A stretch of DNA of 64,000 nt from an uncultured Bacteroidales bacterium (GCA_947303465.1 CAMYYI010000005.1:1-64000); one strand, 5' to 3'; counted from the first letter of the stretch, positions 9,156 to 18,631 are shown. The notes: generated by a model from the sequence alone, not told the origin. Made by a program: numbers and translations.

Positions 9156-10619
9156 ATGAAAGCGGAATTAAAAAACAGAAAGGCGAAAGCCGGCTTGCTG
9201 CTGATTGCTTCGCCCCGGTTCAAGAACCTCTCCGGTCCCAGGCGCGGAACCTATGGCGAGCGTAAGGACAAGGTGGTCAAAGAGATCAAGGCCACCATGG
9301 ACTTTCTGGACCTGGTAGATCCGGGTATAGTTTACGAGAGGGAAGATGCCGAAAAGGCGCTCAAACTATTCTTCGCCGAGGACGTGGACTTCGTGTATGC
9401 GGAATTCCTCTCCTGGAGCGAGGACTTTGCGTGGATACGCTTCCTCAGGGACTGCCCCGAGGTTCCGATTATCTTCTGTAACGTAGCAAAGCCCCGCATG
9501 AGCTTTGAAACCACCCTGGACGAGGATGATTTTGTGGATTACCTCTGCGCCGGTACGCTGGTGGGCTCCCTGGAGGGCTCCGGCAGCGTCAAACGCGTGC
9601 CACGCAAAAACGTCCGCACTGTCATGGGCACCCGTGAACAGATTACGGAAAAGGTACGCGTCTTTGCCGATGCAGCCCGCGTTCGCAGCATCCTGCGCCG
9701 TTCCAACGTAGGTCTCATGGCCAATATGAACGAGGCCATGTGGAGCACCTACTTCGATAATTACGACCTCTTCACCAAGATTGGACCGGAGATTCACTAT
9801 CTGCCGTACAGCGACTATGGAATAGAGATCGGGAACCTTTCTGATGAGGAAGTGAAGGCCTACGCCGACGAGCTTACATCAAAGTACAAGATGATGCCCG
9901 ATGTAGAGTACGACAAGTTCATAGGTTGCGTAAAGGCTACGCTTGCCATCAAGAAGATGGCCCAGAAGAACGATATAGACTGCTACGTGTACAACGACAT
10001 AGACCAGGCGACTTTCCGCACAGCAGGCTGCCGGGCCGGGTTCTATCCGCAGTGGTTCAACGAAAACGTAAGCGTGCTGGTGCCTGAGGCCGATATCGGT
10101 GCAGGACTTGCCACCTACATACTCAAGCTCCTTACCGGAAAGAATATCAACTTCATCGAACCCTTCCATATCGAGGACGACTTCGGCACCTTCGCCGGAG
10201 GCCATGCCGGCCCCAACGACCACAACGACCCCCAGTGGCAGGACAACGTGATTATTTCCCGTGACGTCCGCTTTGCCAAGACCAGCTGGAAGTATGCAGG
10301 AGCTCCCTTTGCCTGGTACCGGATAAGCCCCGGCATGAAGACGGTGGCCGGCCTGTACGAGGAAGACGGCAAGTACAAGCTGGTGGCTTTCATGGCGGAG
10401 AGCCTGGATGCCAAAGATACGCCGCAAAGCAGCAAAAAGCATCTTCTGGCAACGTACAGCCATACTATCTTCAAACCCGTCGTTCCTGTCAAGGAACTGT
10501 TCGAGCAGCTTCTGAAGATAGGCGTCACTCAGCATTACGCTATAGTGGACGGCGACTGGCGTCCTCAGCTTGAGGCGCTGGCGGAGATTATGGGATTTGA
10601 ATTTTTTGATATCAGGTAG
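9156..10619 (+). CDS. L-fucose / L-arabinose isomerase-like protein
   Basis: 487-residue protein resembling the fucose-isomerase / arabinose-isomerase superfamily: an N-terminal alpha/beta region (GLLLIASPRF..., VDFVYAEFLSWSEDFAWIRFLRDCPEVPIIFCNVAKPRMS) and a C-terminal beta-rich domain containing HAGPNDHNDPQW and DVRFAKTSWKYAGAPFAWYRISPGMKTVAGLYEEDGKY, typical of the conserved C-terminal isomerase domain. Members of this superfamily interconvert aldoses and ketoses with a divalent metal; some homologues act on other sugars or have unknown activity, so no specific substrate is assigned. It lies between the permease and the ManA-like gene in one operon, with 1- and 2-nt spacers. Confidence 0.78.
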   Translation: MKAELKNRKAKAGLLLIASPRFKNLSGPRRGTYGERKDKVVKEIKATMDFLDLVDPGIVYEREDAEKALKLFFAEDVDFVYAEFLSWSEDFAWIRFLRDCPEVPIIFCNVAKPRMSFETTLDEDDFVDYLCAGTLVGSLEGSGSVKRVPRKNVRTVMGTREQITEKVRVFADAARVRSILRRSNVGLMANMNEAMWSTYFDNYDLFTKIGPEIHYLPYSDYGIEIGNLSDEEVKAYADELTSKYKMMPDVEYDKFIGCVKATLAIKKMAQKNDIDCYVYNDIDQATFRTAGCRAGFYPQWFNENVSVLVPEADIGAGLATYILKLLTGKNINFIEPFHIEDDFGTFAGGHAGPNDHNDPQWQDNVIISRDVRFAKTSWKYAGAPFAWYRISPGMKTVAGLYEEDGKYKLVAFMAESLDAKDTPQSSKKHLLATYSHTIFKPVVPVKELFEQLLKIGVTQHYAIVDGDWRPQLEALAEIMGFEFFDIR

Positions 10620-10621
10620 AT

Positions 10622-12493
10622 ATGAGTTTCATGTATAATCCGTTCCCCTTCGACGACCGCAAGGCCGTCAACAGGCCGGAACTCAGCAATAAGACAGTAG
10701 AATCAATAGTGTCCGGAGGCACTCCCAACGTAGCCAAAAAATTCGTTGCCGGGCTGGCTGCAAAGGCCGCAAAGGAGGGCGTGATAGTAGGATTCGACGG
10801 CTACACCACCGCCAGATGGGACCTTTTCCTGAACCTCATGGCCCGCGAATGTGACCTTCTTGGGCTGGAATTCGAGGCTGTGGACTGCAACGCCGCCACA
10901 CTTAAGAGCGGCAAAGAGATAGATGCCATAATCGATCCCATGCTCATCTGGGATACCAAGATAGACCCCACCCTGCTCTACGGCAAAGTGTATCACGGCG
11001 GATACAAGGGGCTGATCGACCCGGCCGGAGCGGAGGCATTCAAAAATGCAGTTCCGGGAAAGAAAGCCGCCGGAAAGATAGTCGCCGTCTATGGTTACGG
11101 CTGCCTGATGAAAGAGTTCCGCAGCCTGTACGACGTCAGGTGCTGGTTCGACATCACCCCTATGAAGTCCATGCTGCGCATACGTGCAGGAGAGTATGCC
11201 AACTTGGGTAAGAAGCACACCGGTATCATCAACCGTACCATACGCCGCTGCTACTACTGCGACTTCGAGAATGCGGTGCAGCTGCGTAAAGAGCTTTTTA
11301 CCACCGGGGAACTCGACTGGTACTTCCTGGACAACGACAGAGCCAATCTCCAGATGATGCCGTATGCCTCCTTTGCAGACATCTGTGCAACGCTGGTGAA
11401 GTATCCATTCCGTGCAAAGCCCTGCTATCTTGAGGGGGTCTGGGGCGGTACTTACATGAAGAAGCTACGTAACCTTCCGGAGAAGATGCGCAACGCCGCC
11501 TGGGTGTTCGACTTCATCCCCATGGAGGTGAGCGTCCAGGTTGAGGCCGGTTCCGAACTCCTCGACATCAACTACTGCTCCTTCGTGCACAAGGAAGGCA
11601 TAAACCTGATGGGAGAAAGCTGCGTCCGCAAGTACAAGGGCTATTTCCCCATACGCTTCAACTGGGACGACAGCTATCATTCCACCGGTAACATGAGCAT
11701 ACAGTGCCACTCCGGCGGCCCGTACAATGTAGAGAACTACAACGAGTTCGGACGTCAGGACGAGAGCTACTACGTCGTCATCACCGGTCACGAGGCAAAG
11801 ACCTTCATAGGCTTCCGCGACGACGCCGACATCCCCGCATTCTTCCGCGAGATAGAGGCGGCTGATACCGAGCATAAGGAGTGCGACTACATGAAGTACG
11901 TGAGCTACGAGGAGTCGGTGCCCGGCCTGCAGGTGATGCTGCCCGCCGGTACCATCCATTCAAGCGGCCGTAACCAGGTTATCCTTGAGATCGGTTCGCT
12001 CACCATCGGCTCGTATACTTACAAGATGTACGACTATCTCCGTCTCGATTTCGACGGCAAGCAGCGCCCCATCCATACCCGTCTTGGCGAGCTCAACGTG
12101 CGTCAGGACCGCCGGCACAGCGTGATTCACGATCCGGAGAGCCCCGAGTACATAGTGCAGAAGCCCCGCCTCGACTGCGAGGGTCCCGGCTGGCAGGAGT
12201 ACATCCTGGGCGAGAATCCCCAGATGTACATATCCCTGCGTCGTCTGGAGTTCGAGAAGAGCTGCGAACAGGATACGCGCGGCGAGAAGTTCCATGTGCT
12301 TACACTGGTGGACGGTGAGCGCGTTCGTATACGCAGCGTGGAGCATCCGGAGCGCTATTTCGACCTCGACTTCATGGAGATTGCCTGCGTGCCTGCGACC
12401 ATGGGCAAGTACGTGATAGAGAACCTCGGCAGGGAGCCGATACGCGTCCATAAGACTTGTCTGAGAGACGGATATGAAAACGATCCTGCTTGA
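10622..12493 (+). CDS. ManA-like cupin protein fused to a degenerate kinase-like N-terminal domain
   Basis: 623 residues, about twice the length of the short ManA encoded at 18712. The C-terminal half has a recognisable mannose-6-phosphate-isomerase pattern: SIQCH (equivalent of QVHP), VMLPAGTIHSSGRNQVILEIG (equivalent of FIPAGT.HAL....EIQ) and YTYKMYDY..LDFDGKQRPIH (equivalent of YRIYDYNR..DGKPRPLH), so the metal-binding cupin site appears conserved. The N-terminal half (VIVGFDGYTTARWDLFLNLMARECDLLGLEFEAVDC, KIVAVYGYGCLMKEFRSLYDVRCWFDITPMKSMLRIRAGEYANLG) resembles a uridine-kinase-like alpha/beta domain but shows no intact GxxxxGKS loop. Probable aldose/ketose phosphate isomerase of the operon. 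The ROK gene starts 20 nt before its stop. Confidence 0.75.
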   Translation: MSFMYNPFPFDDRKAVNRPELSNKTVESIVSGGTPNVAKKFVAGLAAKAAKEGVIVGFDGYTTARWDLFLNLMARECDLLGLEFEAVDCNAATLKSGKEIDAIIDPMLIWDTKIDPTLLYGKVYHGGYKGLIDPAGAEAFKNAVPGKKAAGKIVAVYGYGCLMKEFRSLYDVRCWFDITPMKSMLRIRAGEYANLGKKHTGIINRTIRRCYYCDFENAVQLRKELFTTGELDWYFLDNDRANLQMMPYASFADICATLVKYPFRAKPCYLEGVWGGTYMKKLRNLPEKMRNAAWVFDFIPMEVSVQVEAGSELLDINYCSFVHKEGINLMGESCVRKYKGYFPIRFNWDDSYHSTGNMSIQCHSGGPYNVENYNEFGRQDESYYVVITGHEAKTFIGFRDDADIPAFFREIEAADTEHKECDYMKYVSYEESVPGLQVMLPAGTIHSSGRNQVILEIGSLTIGSYTYKMYDYLRLDFDGKQRPIHTRLGELNVRQDRRHSVIHDPESPEYIVQKPRLDCEGPGWQEYILGENPQMYISLRRLEFEKSCEQDTRGEKFHVLTLVDGERVRIRSVEHPERYFDLDFMEIACVPATMGKYVIENLGREPIRVHKTCLRDGYENDPA

Positions 12494-13247
12494 CGTAGGC
12501 GGCACTTTCATCAAATGCTCCGACGGTCGTGAGATTCCCATCGATTCTGCGGGAAGCCGCGAGTCGATTGTGGCGTCCCTGCGCGAAGCGGTTGGAGATG
12601 CCGGGGCGGCCGCGGTGGCCATCCCCGGCCCCTTCGACTACGGGCGGGGCGTATTCCTGATGAAGCACAAGTTTGCGTCGGTTTACGGGGAGAGTTTTGC
12701 GGATATTGTAGGTCTTTCCGGCTGTCGATGCCGTTTCATCCACGACGTTAACGCCATGCTTCTCGGTGAGATGACATGCGGAGCAGGGAAGGATGTAAGC
12801 AGGGTGGCGCTGGTTACTCTGGGCACCGGCCTCGGTTTTTCAATAGGCATTGACGGACAGATACTTATGAACGAATCCGGGGGGCCTAAGCTGTCCCTTT
12901 GGAACATGCCTTACCGGGACGGCATCCTGGAAGATTATGTGTCTAAACGCGGCTTCCTCCGCGGCTACGAGGGCATAACGGTAAAAGATCTTGCCGATAT
13001 GGCCCGTTCCGGCGACGCTGCGGCGGCTGCCCGTTTCCGCGAGGTCGGAGGCATTCTGGCAGAAGCCATTGCCCCCATCATGAAGGAATACGGCATAGAA
13101 TGCCTGCTCTTCGGCGGCCAGATTTCCCGCTCCTTCGACCTCTTCGGCCCGTCGCTGCAGGAGATTCTTCCGGTTAAACGCATAAGCCCGGTCTCCGACA
13201 TAAGCAACGCCACCTTTAACGGATTGAAAGCCTTGCTTGCGCAATAG
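12474..13247 (+). CDS. Small ROK-family sugar kinase-like protein
   Basis: 257-residue ROK/ASKHA kinase. The phosphate-1 motif LLDVGGTFIKCSDG is at the N-terminus; VAIPGPFDYGRGVF, the catalytic-base region FIHDVNAMLLGEM and LVTLGTGLGFSIGIDG are also present. The ROK zinc motif CxCGxxGCxE is absent: after the glycine loop it reads SGGPKLSLWNMPYRDGILEDYVSKRG, a variant layout seen in other shortened ROK proteins. It is smaller than the usual 300 residues. The start overlaps the ManA-like gene by 20 nt, indicating translational coupling. In context it should phosphorylate the sugar imported and isomerised by the operon. Confidence 0.85.
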   Translation: MKTILLDVGGTFIKCSDGREIPIDSAGSRESIVASLREAVGDAGAAAVAIPGPFDYGRGVFLMKHKFASVYGESFADIVGLSGCRCRFIHDVNAMLLGEMTCGAGKDVSRVALVTLGTGLGFSIGIDGQILMNESGGPKLSLWNMPYRDGILEDYVSKRGFLRGYEGITVKDLADMARSGDAAAAARFREVGGILAEAIAPIMKEYGIECLLFGGQISRSFDLFGPSLQEILPVKRISPVSDISNATFNGLKALLAQ

Positions 13248-13254
13248 AGTTGAG

Positions 13255-13341
13255 ATAGCCAAAAGCGGCAGACCCCGATCGATTTTGAAAATGCGCAGCA
13301 TTTTTGTATCATGAGCGAGGGGGTCTGCCGCTTTTGGCTAT
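13255..13341. repeat. 22-bp perfect inverted repeat with conserved-looking core; probable terminator
   Basis: Arms 13255-13276 and 13320-13341 are perfect inverted copies (ATAGCCAAAAGCGGC... and its complement) around a 43-nt loop that itself holds AAAATGC / GCATTTT. A T-run follows (13341-13346), so it can end transcription of the sugar operon. The arm-core-arm build matches the other palindromic inserts in the window. Confidence 0.75.
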
Positions 13342-13348
13342 TTTTTGC

Positions 13349-13356
13349 TATCTTTG
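13349..13356 (+). promoter_or_regulatory. Bacteroidota -7 box for gpmI
   Basis: TATCTTTG matches TAnnTTTG, 27 nt before the gpmI start. It directly follows the T-run of the upstream hairpin. Confidence 0.6.
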
Positions 13357-13383
13357 CGTCCGGAAATTAACAAGCAAAAAGAT

Positions 13384-14904
13384 ATGGCAAAGAAAGTTCT
13401 CCTTATGATTCTGGACGGTTGGGGTGAAGGCCGCCACGACCGCAGCAACGCGATATACACTCAGGGCGCGCCGTTTATAGACAGCCTCCGCGCAAAATAT
13501 CCCATGGCTCACCTGCATGCCTGCGGCGAGTACGTAGGTCTGCCGGACGGCCAGATGGGAAACTCCGAGGTGGGTCACATGAACCTCGGTGCCGGCCGCG
13601 TGGTGTATCAGGACCTGGTTAAGGTGAACATGGCCTGCCGCAAGCATGAACTCCTGAAAAACAAGGAAATACGTGCCGCTTACGACTATGTTAAGGCCTC
13701 CGGAAAGAAGCTTCATTTCTTCGGTCTCTGCTCCCACGGCGGAGTGCATTCTTCCCTGGAGCATCTCTATGAGTTCCTGGCAGATGCAAAGAACGAGGGC
13801 TTGGACAAAGTGTTCGTGCATTGCTTTATGGACGGTCGCGATACCGATCCGCGCAGCGGCTACGGCTTCGTGAAGGAGCTGGAAGAGAAGATGGCTCAGA
13901 CTACCGGACGCATCGCTACAGTATGCGGACGTTTCTATGCCATGGACCGCGACAAGCGCTGGGGCCGTATCAAAGAGGCTTACGACATGCTGGTAGAGGG
14001 TAAGGGAGCACAGTTCACCAGTGCTCTCGAAGGCATCCAGGCATCATACGATGCAGAGGTGACCGACGAGTTCATCAAGCCTATAGTAATAACCGAGGGC
14101 GGAAAGCCTCTTGCTACCGTAGAAGAGGGCGACTGCGTAATCTTCTACAACTTCCGCAACGACCGCGCCCGCGAACTTACCAACGTGCTTACCCAGAACG
14201 ACATGCCGGAAGAAGGCATGCACACCATACCGCTGTATTATTGCACCCTTACGCCCTACGATGCGTCCTTCACCGGCCTGCATATACTCTTCCCCAAGGA
14301 AGAGGTTACAGATACGCTCGGTGAGACCATTTCCAAGGCCGGCCTCAGGCAGCTGCGTATTGCAGAGACTGAGAAATACGCCCACGTGACCTTCTTCTTC
14401 AACGGAGGCCGTGAGACCCCGTTCGAGGGTGAGGACCGCATCCTGGTGAATTCCCCGAAGGTCGCAACTTATGACCTGCAGCCCGAGATGAGCGCTGTTG
14501 AGGTTACCGACCGCCTCTGCGAAGCCATACGCAGCGAGCGCAACGACCTTATCATACTCAACTATGCCAACGGCGACATGGTGGGCCATACCGGAGTATA
14601 CAAGGCCATATGCAATGCCGTAGGATGCATAGACGGATGTGTGGAGACCACCATTACATGTGCGCTCAATCACGGTTATACGGTTCTGCTGACTGCAGAC
14701 CACGGCAATGCCGACTATGCCGTTAACGAGGATGGCAGCCCCAACACCGCCCACTCCCTTAATATGGTACAGTTCATAGTGATAGGGGCTGGCGATGAAG
14801 TCAAAACCGTGAAGGACGGCGCCCTTTGCAACGTCGCCCCCACGATTCTCAAGTTGATGGGAATCCCTCAGCCTGCGGCTATGACCGCAGAGCCGCTGCT
14901 CTGA
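13384..14904 (+). CDS. gpmI: 2,3-bisphosphoglycerate-independent phosphoglycerate mutase
   Basis: 506 residues from the ATG at 13384 ([16 protein letters not shown]); the longer frame from 13345 would start before the promoter and is rejected. Converts 3-phosphoglycerate to 2-phosphoglycerate in glycolysis and gluconeogenesis, in the cytoplasm. Alkaline-phosphatase-superfamily metal residues are visible: the first Asp in ILDGWG, the catalytic phosphoserine in [33 protein letters not shown], and the C-terminal [11 protein letters not shown] plus NTAHSLN. Length is normal for GpmI (about 510). The stop codon lies in the first copy of a 28-bp direct repeat. Confidence 0.96.
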   Translation: MAKKVLLMILDGWGEGRHDRSNAIYTQGAPFIDSLRAKYPMAHLHACGEYVGLPDGQMGNSEVGHMNLGAGRVVYQDLVKVNMACRKHELLKNKEIRAAYDYVKASGKKLHFFGLCSHGGVHSSLEHLYEFLADAKNEGLDKVFVHCFMDGRDTDPRSGYGFVKELEEKMAQTTGRIATVCGRFYAMDRDKRWGRIKEAYDMLVEGKGAQFTSALEGIQASYDAEVTDEFIKPIVITEGGKPLATVEEGDCVIFYNFRNDRARELTNVLTQNDMPEEGMHTIPLYYCTLTPYDASFTGLHILFPKEEVTDTLGETISKAGLRQLRIAETEKYAHVTFFFNGGRETPFEGEDRILVNSPKVATYDLQPEMSAVEVTDRLCEAIRSERNDLIILNYANGDMVGHTGVYKAICNAVGCIDGCVETTITCALNHGYTVLLTADHGNADYAVNEDGSPNTAHSLNMVQFIVIGAGDEVKTVKDGALCNVAPTILKLMGIPQPAAMTAEPLL

Positions 14905-14996
14905 CGATCAGCGGCCCAAGGGCTACACGTTACCCCCTGGCGGCAGAGGCCGCCTTCCCCTCGGGGGACTGCTCTGACGATCAGCGGCCCAAGGGC
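14896..14996. repeat. 28-bp direct repeat flanking an ACACGTT-type core
   Basis: An exact 28-nt sequence starting CTGCTCTGACGATCAGCGG is present at 14896-14923 and 14969-14996. Between and slightly into the second copy is a core beginning ACACGTTACCCCC at 14925, followed by GGCGGC/GCCGCC and CCCC/GGGG hairpins. This core aligns with one in the U32 peptidase gene at 31009-31053. The first copy includes the gpmI stop codon and the second ends where the reverse-strand M6 gene stops. Confidence 0.8.
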
Positions 14997-17453
14997 CTAA
15001 AGAGTAAAGTCGTAATAAACCCTTTCCTCGGTGCCGTCGTAATAACTCAGGACGGCTGTGTAGGTGTGTGTGCCTGCTGCGAGTGTTGACAGGGCAACGG
15101 GAGCATCCACAGCTACGCCGTCAAGGTACCACTCGGTGGCATATACGGTTTTTGTCGAGGATGGCACTACAACGGGAACATCATCTTTAAGCTTTATGAA
15201 TGCCAGGCCGTAGTAATTCAACTCTGGTTTCACCGACTCCTTAATAGTGGCGGCAATCGTAAAACTGAGATACACGCCGCCCTGCCAGCTGATAGGAACC
15301 CAGGTGTAACTACTGTTAAGGAAGTCCGTGCTCTGCCATGTTCCGTTGTTATCGTTCGTCAGCGCGTCGCTGAGATATACTTTGATTCCTTTAGTATTAC
15401 CCGTTATGGCGTATCCTATATTCACGTTGGCGCCTTGGGGTATAGCGATGTCCGCATCGCTCACATCAATCGTCGTATAGTAATCAGAAACGAATTGGTC
15501 CGTAACATCCCTTAGCAGCGCACATTTGCCTCCAACGTCTACTATGACGTAAACCTTATCGTAATCCTTTGGTGCTACCAGGAACGAGATGCTTTCCAAA
15601 GAAGAGCCTACTGCCTTCGTGGACGCCAGCTCGTCAGCGGAGTAATGAACAGCCAGCGCTATCTGAGACTCAGTGAATGTGGCATAGTACAGATTGGAGT
15701 CGTAGTTGTAGCGCATGAGATCGTATTTCTTGCCTTCGCCCAACTGCAACATGTAGAAGTCCTGAATAGTGAAACGGTTTTCGATTGGAACGTTCGTGGA
15801 TATGGGGGTATATCCATCTGCCCGAACCGTAAGTATCTGATAGTTGCCTGCGGAATTCGACAGGGTAAGCTCGTAATAACCATCGGCGTTGGAATAAGCT
15901 ATGGTATCTCCGCTCAGATGTCCGGGAGCCTTGGCCGGAACGAACATATACTCAGACTGGGTGAGCGTAACCTCGGCCCCTTCCAGAGGATTCCCTGAAG
16001 AATCGTAAACATAACCGACCACCTGCTGGGAGTAAGATACGGCAGCCGTAAAGCTGGATTTGGAGCCGTCGAAGGCTATGTTGCTGAGGAGAACTCCGGT
16101 TTGCTGGCCGTCCCATCCTGTCAGGGCAAGAGTAGTGCCTCCGATCTTTCCGGGGAAGACATATTGGTTATTGCCGGTTGACTCAATGACGTAGTAACAT
16201 GGATGCCCTCCATACTCGTTGATGCTGTTGGTATACTCCCACAGTTCTGCCGCGGATTTGCCGTCGCCTACTATCCGTGAACTCTTGTCTACGTGGTAAA
16301 CCAGCATGCCGTACTGTCCAATTGCGCTGTCCCATTTGTAATTGTCGCGGCATTCCATTATGAAGTACTCGCCACCGGCGGTACTGGCGCTGGTATAAGC
16401 CTTGTCGTTACGGACAGGTTCCAAAATATAGGAACCGGTGCTCAACTCCTGAGGGTAATCCATCCACCCAAGCATGTTGCGTTCTATGGCACTTAAGAAA
16501 GGAGGCCTGCGGCCGCCGTCGTTGTAGCTGCCTGACGCCATCAGATCGAACTGGTTGGTGGTAAAAACGTTTTCGCCGTTTTTCTCGTAATCCACATCGT
16601 AAAAATCCGGAATGCCGAGGGAGTGGGCGAACTCATGGCAGGTAGTGCCAATGTGGCACATGTTTTTGCCTCTGTATCCTTCGAGTTCGGACGTGCAGAA
16701 GTAGCGTACAAACCGCTTGCTTCCTATCATTCCGAAGTTGCCGGTGGACTGGTGCGGCCAGATGGATTCTTTACCGGCTCCTTCCGCCTCGTTGTGCCCG
16801 GGGTAGTAGAACAACACCATGTCGATGGTTCCGTTGTTGTCTGTGTCGTAGTCGTCCACGTTAATCTGGCCTGCCAACTGTTCGTATGCTTCCAGGATAG
16901 CGTTATAGACTCCGTTATTGTCATAATACTCGGAAGAATTACTGAGCGTCACAGGACCGAATACGTCAAAATGCGGATTGTACTGCCCGTTTGAGTTGTC
17001 CACATAGTAGTCGTGAACCGAACCGATGGCGCCGTTGTAATCGTAACCTTCCTTATTCAGCATGTCATCGAAAGCCTGGTGGGGGTTGTCTATGACGAAG
17101 GTGGAATCGGTGAAATTGGCCAGGATGCAGAGTACCCTGCGGTTGCCGAAGTTTGTTTCCCTATGTTCCTCATAAGATGCCCAGGCGGCCCTTTTGGGCG
17201 CTTCTGCCGCCTTTCTGCGCCTGGCTTCAAACGTCTTCATGGAAACCTGGCGGAAGAAGCCGTCCGAGGATTTCTCTACTATCCGGCCTTTCTGGTCGGT
17301 CGTCCAGTGGAAAAACTCGTCTCCGTGATTCTGAAGGGTAAGGACGGTGCCGTCGGGCTGCCTGTAAGTGTATTTGCCCGGGCGTGCGGGGACGGCCATT
17401 GCCATGACGGCCGTTCCGAGAACCAAAAGAGTTATAGTAAGTATCTTTTTCAT
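14997..17453 (-). CDS. Secreted M6-family metalloprotease
   Basis: 818-residue exported protease with a signal peptide (MKKILTITLLVLGTAVMAMAVPARPG). The zinc motif HEFAHSLGIPDFYDVD fits the M6 (immune inhibitor A-like) HExxHxxGxxD signature at about residue 275. Upstream are the propeptide-like YTYRQPDGTVLTLQNHGDEF and VLCILANFTDS segments common to Bacteroidetes M6 proteases. After about residue 480 comes a carboxypeptidase regulatory-like repeat (VVGYVYDSSGNPLEGAEVTL), then a beta-rich domain and a C-terminal Ig-like segment (WYLDGVAVDAPVALSTLAAGTHTYTA). Starts 5 nt after the fimbrillin-like gene, so both are one operon. Probable extracellular proteolysis. Confidence 0.9.
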   Translation of the reverse strand: MKKILTITLLVLGTAVMAMAVPARPGKYTYRQPDGTVLTLQNHGDEFFHWTTDQKGRIVEKSSDGFFRQVSMKTFEARRRKAAEAPKRAAWASYEEHRETNFGNRRVLCILANFTDSTFVIDNPHQAFDDMLNKEGYDYNGAIGSVHDYYVDNSNGQYNPHFDVFGPVTLSNSSEYYDNNGVYNAILEAYEQLAGQINVDDYDTDNNGTIDMVLFYYPGHNEAEGAGKESIWPHQSTGNFGMIGSKRFVRYFCTSELEGYRGKNMCHIGTTCHEFAHSLGIPDFYDVDYEKNGENVFTTNQFDLMASGSYNDGGRRPPFLSAIERNMLGWMDYPQELSTGSYILEPVRNDKAYTSASTAGGEYFIMECRDNYKWDSAIGQYGMLVYHVDKSSRIVGDGKSAAELWEYTNSINEYGGHPCYYVIESTGNNQYVFPGKIGGTTLALTGWDGQQTGVLLSNIAFDGSKSSFTAAVSYSQQVVGYVYDSSGNPLEGAEVTLTQSEYMFVPAKAPGHLSGDTIAYSNADGYYELTLSNSAGNYQILTVRADGYTPISTNVPIENRFTIQDFYMLQLGEGKKYDLMRYNYDSNLYYATFTESQIALAVHYSADELASTKAVGSSLESISFLVAPKDYDKVYVIVDVGGKCALLRDVTDQFVSDYYTTIDVSDADIAIPQGANVNIGYAITGNTKGIKVYLSDALTNDNNGTWQSTDFLNSSYTWVPISWQGGVYLSFTIAATIKESVKPELNYYGLAFIKLKDDVPVVVPSSTKTVYATEWYLDGVAVDAPVALSTLAAGTHTYTAVLSYYDGTEERVYYDFTL

Positions 17454-17458
17454 GGCCC

Positions 17459-18631
17459 TTAGAATCTTAAGACAAACAACGATTTCCCGGAACTGAGGGT
17501 GAGAATGCCTCCGTCCAGCGAATCAACGGTCATCTGATAATCTGCGGAAGACTGCTCCTCGCCGGCCAGGCTTTCGCTCAGCGATGCCTGGAACTGGCTT
17601 CCGGGTACTATGTCGGCGGGTATGGGGCCAACTTCGATTACCCGGAGTTCGGAAGGATTGATGAAACGCACCCAGACGTTCCCCTCGGCTTTGTAAATGT
17701 TAACCTGCTCCGAGGCCGGATCATATACGTGGGAGTTGCCGGCTTCCGGATAGATGCCGAGCGATTCATCACTCTCGCCCTGACTTATGATTACCTCCAC
17801 TGCAGCCATTTGTACGGCATGGTTGCGTTGGAGCACGACGGATTTGTCCGTTGTTTTTTCGAAAGTGCCTCCGTTGTCATCGGTGACCGTCAGCGTAAAA
17901 CCATTGGAGAAGGTCATGGGGAGCAGAGTCATCCAGAACGATACCGGTGTTTCTCCGTTCAGCTCGACAGGATTCTCCGCTGTAAGGGTGATTTCGTCCG
18001 ATGCTCCTTCCTGGGCTATCTGGCAATCGGGAACGTCTCCTGCTGATACCACTACGGTGCCGGCCAGCAATTCACCGTTGTTGCCTTTGATGCTCAACGA
18101 TTTGACTTTCACTCCCTGGCCTGTCAGCCGGAAGCCCAGGCAGCAGCATGCGTTCTTGAATCCCATGCTGTTGTTCTCGCTCACGGCAACCATCAGATGG
18201 GCGTCCGGGTCGAAACTCCCGTCGTGCAGCACTTGATTGGCGGGAAGGGTAAGACTCATGACTCCGGAAGAATTTATGCTGTTGGTCTCGCGCCAAGGGT
18301 ATGCGGCGAAGAACTTGTCCAAAGCTTCAGGCTGACCGGATGCCTGGGCGCTCAGTTGGAAGCTGCCGGACTTGTCGCCGTCTTTACCGAGGAAAGCGTA
18401 GCAATCGTTCCGGGTGCTCTTTTCGAAAACGCTTATACGGTCGCCGGCGTTCCAGAACAGTTTACATGATTCGTCCATGTAGGCCTTGGACTCTCCTCCC
18501 TGCTCCAGCCCGGCGTGGATAATCCGTACAGGGACTACGGAGGCCTGGACTTCTTCAGTCTCACCGTTCTTGCAGGAGAACAGAAGGAGGGGCAATCCGC
18601 ATAACAGCAGCAATTTTATGCCTTTCATCAT
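17459..18631 (-). CDS. Fimbrillin-like lipoprotein
   Basis: About 390 residues from the double ATG at 18631/18628 (MMKGIKLLLLCGLPLLLFSC), giving a clean lipoprotein signal; the longer frame crosses the promoter box. The segment KLFWNAGDRISVFEKS, a YPW motif around residue 110 and the LTLPANQ strand match the fimbrillin-type fold of Bacteroidales surface proteins; FWMTLLPMTFSNGFTLTVTDDNGG continues the pattern. Such proteins are pilus subunits or surface beta-sandwich lipoproteins. No fimbrial assembly genes are nearby; the partner is the M6 protease 5 nt downstream, so an adhesin or protease-associated surface protein is more likely than a pilus shaft. Confidence 0.65.
   Translation of the reverse strand: MMKGIKLLLLCGLPLLLFSCKNGETEEVQASVVPVRIIHAGLEQGGESKAYMDESCKLFWNAGDRISVFEKSTRNDCYAFLGKDGDKSGSFQLSAQASGQPEALDKFFAAYPWRETNSINSSGVMSLTLPANQVLHDGSFDPDAHLMVAVSENNSMGFKNACCCLGFRLTGQGVKVKSLSIKGNNGELLAGTVVVSAGDVPDCQIAQEGASDEITLTAENPVELNGETPVSFWMTLLPMTFSNGFTLTVTDDNGGTFEKTTDKSVVLQRNHAVQMAAVEVIISQGESDESLGIYPEAGNSHVYDPASEQVNIYKAEGNVWVRFINPSELRVIEVGPIPADIVPGSQFQASLSESLAGEEQSSADYQMTVDSLDGGILTLSSGKSLFVLRF

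Noticed and set aside
14896-14996. Possible CRISPR remnant (two 28-bp repeats with a 45-nt spacer)
   Set aside because: Only two copies, no cas genes, one copy contains a gene's stop codon, and the 'spacer' matches a repeat core elsewhere in the window.
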